A model generated the notes under the pieces. That model saw nothing but the letters and a program-made list of their open reading frames with translations. It was not told the origin of the DNA and ran no database searches. The position numbers and the translations under genes are program-made. From positions 1 to 7,857 of the forward strand of contig JBBREM010000120.1 in assembly GCA_038202925.1 (NCBI GenBank): a DNA stretch of 7,857 bases, given 5' to 3'. Shown here piece by piece: positions 5,371-7,857 of the stretch. How positions within the stretch are numbered: position 1 is the first letter of the stretch; each line of letters begins with the position of its first letter. The stretch comes from JAEVZK01 sp038202925 (lineage in GTDB: Bacteria; Armatimonadota; Fimbriimonadia; Fimbriimonadales; Fimbriimonadaceae).

Positions 5371-5474
5371 GGTGATCGGTGATCGGAGATCGGTAATCGG
5401 TAATCGGTGATTGCTGAGTGCCTTAATGGGTATTGCGTATTGGGTTGATCCCCGATCCCTGATCACCGATCACT
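5371..5474. repeat. Mirrored heptamer array between the ATL and MFS genes
   Basis: The left arm, 5371-5412, is six 7-base words of the type GGTGATC/GGTAATC. The right arm, 5447-5474, is four words in inverted form (GATCCCC, GATCCCT, GATCACC, GATCACT). The 34-base centre contains two more in-phase words of another type (GGTATTG, CGTATTG at 5429-5442). The arms can pair into a long hairpin. The array begins two bases after the ATL stop codon and ends 18 bases before the MFS start codon. Confidence 0.85.
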
Positions 5475-5492
5475 GGTGTAGGCTGATGCGCG

Positions 5493-6656
5493 ATGGTCTT
5501 GCCGCTGCGCCCGGTTTTATATGCGGCGATCTTCTTGGATCTCTTTGGGTTCGGGATGATCATTCCGGACATCCAGTTGCGGGCGGAGGCTTTGGGCGCG
5601 CCGGGGTGGCTCATCGGGGCGATGCTGGCTTCGACTTTCGTCGTGCAGCTCTTCGTTTCGCCCGCTTGGGGCAAGGCGAGCGATTCGGTTGGGCGCAAGC
5701 CGATACTCTTGATCTGCACGCTGCTCTCGGCGGGCGGGATGTTCGTGTATGGCGTGGCGGGGACGGTTTGGCTCTTGCTTGCCAGCCGGGTGATCTCGGG
5801 ACTGGGCGGGGCGAATGTGGCGATCGCCCAGGCGCTGCTGGCCGATGCTACAACCGGGCATGAACGCACCAAGGCGATGGGGCAGATTGGTGCCGCCGTC
5901 ACGGTCGGGCTGATCGGTGGGCCGGTGCTGGGCGGGGTGCTGGCGCAGCATATCGGCTCGGGGGTTGGGCTGGTCGCGGGCGGGCTCTCCGCTTTTGGGG
6001 CGGTGATTGTTCTCCTCGGAGTGCCGTCGGTGCCGCCAAAGGAGAAAACGCAGGAGAAGCGCAGGTTCTTGCCCGATCTGTCGCTGCTCCGCGATCTACC
6101 TCGGGTCCGTCAGTTGGCGGTGGTGGCGGCGATCGCGTGGTTTTCGCTCGCCACCCTCGAAGGCACGTTTGGGCGGATGATCAAGCACACGCTGGGCTTC
6201 GGGCAGGAGGAGTTCGGGATCGTCTTCGGGTACGAGTCGCTGCTTGGATTTCTGGTGCAGGCGTTCGTGTTGGGATGGATCGCGAAGCGGACGAAGGAAC
6301 AGGCTTTACTGCGCGTCGCCTACGTGATGCAGGGACTGGGTCTGGCGCTGATGCCCTTCACCTATCTGTTCCCGGCGGCGATCGGGTGGCTGGGGGTGCT
6401 GCTGTTCTTCAGCACGCTTTATGCGATCGGGACGGGGCTCTCGAATCCGACGGTTAACAGCCTTTGCAGCAAGCTGACGCCGCCGGAGCGGCAAGGCGAG
6501 CTGTTTGGCATGCTCCAGGGAACTCGGTCCGTCGGGTTTGTGGTTGGGCCGATTTTGGGCGGCTACTTGTTCGATCTCTGGAGTCCGTCACCCTATCTGG
6601 TCGCGGGGTTTGCCAGCGTGGTGGCGGCGGCACTTGTGCCGGGCGACGCTACTTAA
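5493..6656 (+). CDS. MFS exporter, DHA1 / TetA-like drug:H+ antiporter
   Basis: This 387-residue polytopic membrane protein shows about 12 hydrophobic segments. FLDLFGFGMIIPDI in the first helix is typical of TetA-like transporters. GKASDSVGRKPILL (residues about 60-73) is MFS motif A between helices 2 and 3. GLIGGPVLGG in helix 5 is antiporter motif C. A charged central loop (PPKEKTQEKRR) separates the two halves. It probably exports a small hydrophobic compound using the proton gradient; the substrate cannot be read from sequence. The start at 5493 has only a poor Shine-Dalgarno (TAGG). Upstream sits the mirrored heptamer array. The C-terminus is short after the last helix and its stop overlaps the convergent neighbour by eight bases. 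Confidence 0.9.
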   Translation: MVLPLRPVLYAAIFLDLFGFGMIIPDIQLRAEALGAPGWLIGAMLASTFVVQLFVSPAWGKASDSVGRKPILLICTLLSAGGMFVYGVAGTVWLLLASRVISGLGGANVAIAQALLADATTGHERTKAMGQIGAAVTVGLIGGPVLGGVLAQHIGSGVGLVAGGLSAFGAVIVLLGVPSVPPKEKTQEKRRFLPDLSLLRDLPRVRQLAVVAAIAWFSLATLEGTFGRMIKHTLGFGQEEFGIVFGYESLLGFLVQAFVLGWIAKRTKEQALLRVAYVMQGLGLALMPFTYLFPAAIGWLGVLLFFSTLYAIGTGLSNPTVNSLCSKLTPPERQGELFGMLQGTRSVGFVVGPILGGYLFDLWSPSPYLVAGFASVVAAALVPGDAT

Positions 6657-7041
6657 TCTCAAAGCTCACGCTGCGCATCATCCGTCCATCCGCTTTGACG
6701 TCGATTCGGTATTTGCCAACCGGCCAGGGGCGGGGAAGGCTGAATTTGAAGTCGACGAGGTCCATGTTGGCGCTTGCGTTGAGGCTGACGGATGCGACGC
6801 GGTAATCCTTGTGGCCGCCAGCATCGAGCGCGACGAGGGTGCCCGAGAAGCCGGTCTCGACCTTCAGCGGCTTGCAGTTGACGACGCAGTGGAAGAGTTG
6901 GTCGCTGGGGCTGATCGAGCTCACGACCTGTCCTGGTTTGCCGCGGCCGTTATCCTTGGCGAGTTGCACCTTCGTCACCACGACCTGCGCGCTCGCGAGG
7001 GCGGCGGCGATCAGGATTGCGACGGTGGCGAGCTGTTTCAT
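6649..7041 (-). CDS. Small exported protein of unknown function
   Basis: The 130-residue product starts with a clear Sec signal peptide: MKQLATVAILIAAALASAQ, with likely cleavage after ASA. The mature part of about 112 residues is beta-rich. It has two cysteines four residues apart (FHCVVNC) that could form a disulfide outside the cytoplasm. The C-terminal part (PVGKYRIDVKADGRMMRSVSFEIK in brief: GKYRIDV, then VSFEI) reads like the last strands of an immunoglobulin-like or beta-sandwich fold, but I cannot name a family. No convincing Shine-Dalgarno precedes the ATG. It converges with the MFS gene and overlaps its end by eight bases. Upstream lie heptamer and nonamer repeats. Confidence 0.68.
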   Translation of the reverse strand: MKQLATVAILIAAALASAQVVVTKVQLAKDNGRGKPGQVVSSISPSDQLFHCVVNCKPLKVETGFSGTLVALDAGGHKDYRVASVSLNASANMDLVDFKFSLPRPWPVGKYRIDVKADGRMMRSVSFEIK

Positions 7042-7087
7042 CGGGACAGTCTTAGGACGCGTGTGGGGGGTTGATGTTACCGCTGCT

Positions 7088-7130
7088 GGGTGGCGGGTGT
7101 TGAGTGGCAGGTGATGGGGTGATGGGCTGA
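7088..7130. repeat. Degenerate heptamer array upstream of the exported-protein gene
   Basis: Words of seven (once eight) bases follow one another: GGGTGGC, GGGTGTT, GAGTGGC, AGGTGAT, GGGGTGAT, GGGCTGA. The period matches the arrays at 4095-4117 and 5371-5474, though the copies are more diverged. It begins 46 bases before the minus-strand start codon at 7041. Confidence 0.5.
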
Positions 7131-7160
7131 ATGGGGGAAGCGAAGGGGAGTTGAACCACG

Positions 7161-7196
7161 GAGGGCACAGAGGGCACAGAGGGCACGGAGGGCACG
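7161..7196. repeat. Four tandem nonamers, GAGGGCACA/G
   Basis: Four perfect-length units occur in phase, the first two ending in A and the last two in G. The lead-in GAACCACG is itself similar to a unit. The 9-base period distinguishes it from the 7-base arrays next to it. Confidence 0.85.
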
Positions 7197-7240
7197 GGGA
7201 AGGACATGCGCACTTTGGCGTTCCGGACCCCCACCCCCTG

Positions 7241-7285
7241 CCCCCTCCCCCACCCGGGCACGAACATCCCCGCTAGGGGAGGGGG
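7241..7285. repeat. C-tract/G-tract inverted repeat
   Basis: CCCCCTCCCC (7241-7250) is perfectly complementary to GGGGAGGGGG (7276-7285) around a 25-base loop. It lies beside the terminator at 7291-7316. It may be part of an intergenic repeat or an additional stop signal. Confidence 0.55.
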
Positions 7286-7446
7286 AAACAAAAGCCCGGC
7301 CGAATGGCCGGGCTTTGCGATGATTTCAATGCGACGAGGCAATTGTGGGTGCGGGTAGTGAACCCATTCCGAACTACGGTTCCCTCACTCTTCAGGTTCA
7401 AGTGCTTCGTTTCGGTAAGAAACCCCGAAACAAAGGCGGACGACCG
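7284..7446 (-). ncRNA. Candidate small RNA between a promoter and a strong terminator
   Basis: No minus-strand gene lies upstream of the terminator at 7291-7316 as far as 7525, yet a promoter-like pair sits at 7453-7480. The transcript would be about 160 bases. It would contain hairpins at 7409-7431 (GTTTCGG with CCGAAAC) and 7355-7377 (GTAGT with ACTAC). I do not recognise a known RNA family. An attenuator or leader RNA, or chance structure, are alternatives. Confidence 0.28.
7291..7316 (-). terminator. Strong intrinsic terminator
   Basis: The stem is a perfect 11 bp, AAAGCCCGGCC with GGCCGGGCTTT, around the loop GAAT. On the minus strand it is followed by TTTTGTTT, the better poly-U tail. 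On the plus strand the tail is TTTGCG. No protein gene ends here on either strand. Confidence 0.8.
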
Positions 7447-7452
7447 AAGAAG

Positions 7453-7480
7453 AGGATAGCATCTTCGCTCGATGATTCAA
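7453..7480 (-). promoter_or_regulatory. Candidate promoter for the minus-strand small RNA
   Basis: On the minus strand TTGAAT (7475-7480) and TATCCT (7453-7458) are separated by 16 bases. Each matches its consensus hexamer at four of six positions. This is weak alone and is supported mainly by the unexplained terminator downstream. Confidence 0.28.
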
Positions 7481-7524
7481 GTTTGGAAGAGCCATCCAGC
7501 GGCGTAGGGAACTAGAATAGGAGG

Positions 7525-7764
7525 ATGGCTGGCTTGACGGCGAAGAGGCTGAATCGGCTCAAATCAGAACACGGAATAGAGTCGGATGTGATTCTGACTG
7601 AGCCCAATGGAGTGGAACACACGTTACGCTGCCTGTGCAGACTGAACGGAACGACCGAGATTGGCGACCCGACTAACGGCGAATCGCTGAAGCACCTGGC
7701 GGCGACCTATGGTGAGCAAATGGTTTGGGCGCTGACACGGCAGATAACCCTCGGCGACCTGTGA
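7525..7764 (+). CDS. Small hypothetical protein (79 aa)
   Basis: The ORF encodes a soluble, mixed-charge protein of 79 residues with no signal peptide, membrane segment or family motif that I recognise. The middle (TLRCLCRLNGTTEIGD) has two cysteines two residues apart, too few for an obvious metal site. A perfect AGGAGG (7519-7524) touches the ATG at 7525, which is too close for normal initiation. The in-frame TTG at 7534 has the usual nine-base spacing and gives 76 residues. Alternatively TAGAAT (7513-7518) could act as a -10 box for a leaderless transcript. Coding status rests on the ribosome-binding site and uninterrupted frame. No partner gene is visible downstream within the window. Confidence 0.5.
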   Translation: MAGLTAKRLNRLKSEHGIESDVILTEPNGVEHTLRCLCRLNGTTEIGDPTNGESLKHLAATYGEQMVWALTRQITLGDL

Positions 7765-7857
7765 GCATCAACGCCCGACTGATTCCTAATAGCGGATAGT
7801 CTCTTCTCGGTTTGCTTGGCGAACCTGAGAATCACGGCGTTTTTGAATCTCAAACAG
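7765..7857. other. Right-end segment without recognised features
   Basis: After the stop codon of the 79-aa ORF there is no terminator hairpin, RNA gene or open frame that I can support before the window ends. Confidence 0.5.

Noticed and set aside
6505..7074. Plus-strand ORF of 189 residues running over the MFS end and the exported protein
   Set aside because: It overlaps two better-supported genes and has no recognisable domain; the minus frame has a signal peptide.
7330..7450. 5S rRNA gene, because of CCCATTCCGAACT at 7363-7375
   Set aside because: The closing stem, loop E and the rest of the 5S layout are missing; the match is limited to one short segment.

Overview
The window is a stretch of bacterial chromosome with moderately high GC. 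A PEP-CTERM surface protein, a CIRCE/HrcA-type groESL operon, a DUF4397-like lipoprotein and many short intergenic repeats are all present. The GroEL sequence and the repeat-rich spacing make me lean, weakly, towards Armatimonadota (Fimbriimonadia-like) or a similar environmental phylum. No rRNA or marker gene here settles this.

Layout. Positions 1-900 hold a PEP-CTERM protein whose signal peptide is one base out of frame with its best start codon. Positions 900-1085 are non-coding and carry copies of a GAGGCAGGACAAA repeat. Positions 1086-1476 (minus) are a PIN-domain gene broken by a single-base shift. Positions 1489-4163 (minus) are the heat-shock locus: a CIRCE operator with an embedded promoter, groES, a four-helix-bundle protein of the 23S rRNA intervening-sequence (IVP/S23) family, groEL, and a hairpin terminator. 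Upstream of it is a lipoprotein gene on the same strand (4187-4954). Divergent from that are an alkyltransferase-like DNA repair protein (5045-5368) and an MFS exporter (5493-6656). A small exported protein (6649-7041, minus) converges on the MFS gene. Positions 7042-7524 contain repeats, a strong terminator and a possible minus-strand small RNA. A 79-aa orphan ORF follows at 7525-7764.

The most interesting signal is a purine-rich repeat family in the groESL operon. The IVP gene lies between groES and groEL. It is bracketed with no gap by repeat units: four tandem copies after its stop codon and one inverted copy touching its start codon. The same repeat, as one forward and one inverted copy with nothing between them, sits inside the groEL coding sequence. 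There it adds about 23 in-frame residues at the loop that in E. coli GroEL lies at the ring-ring interface. This looks like a small IVP-gene element plus a gene-less, MITE-like derivative. The inverted ends could fold around the ORF in RNA, as in 23S rRNA intervening sequences.

The repeat units are built from 7-8-base words. Other 7-base-period arrays lie just upstream of groES, the MFS gene and the 6649-7041 gene, which suggests a general heptamer-repeat habit in this genome. Mobility, RNA processing and effects on GroEL are inferences only.
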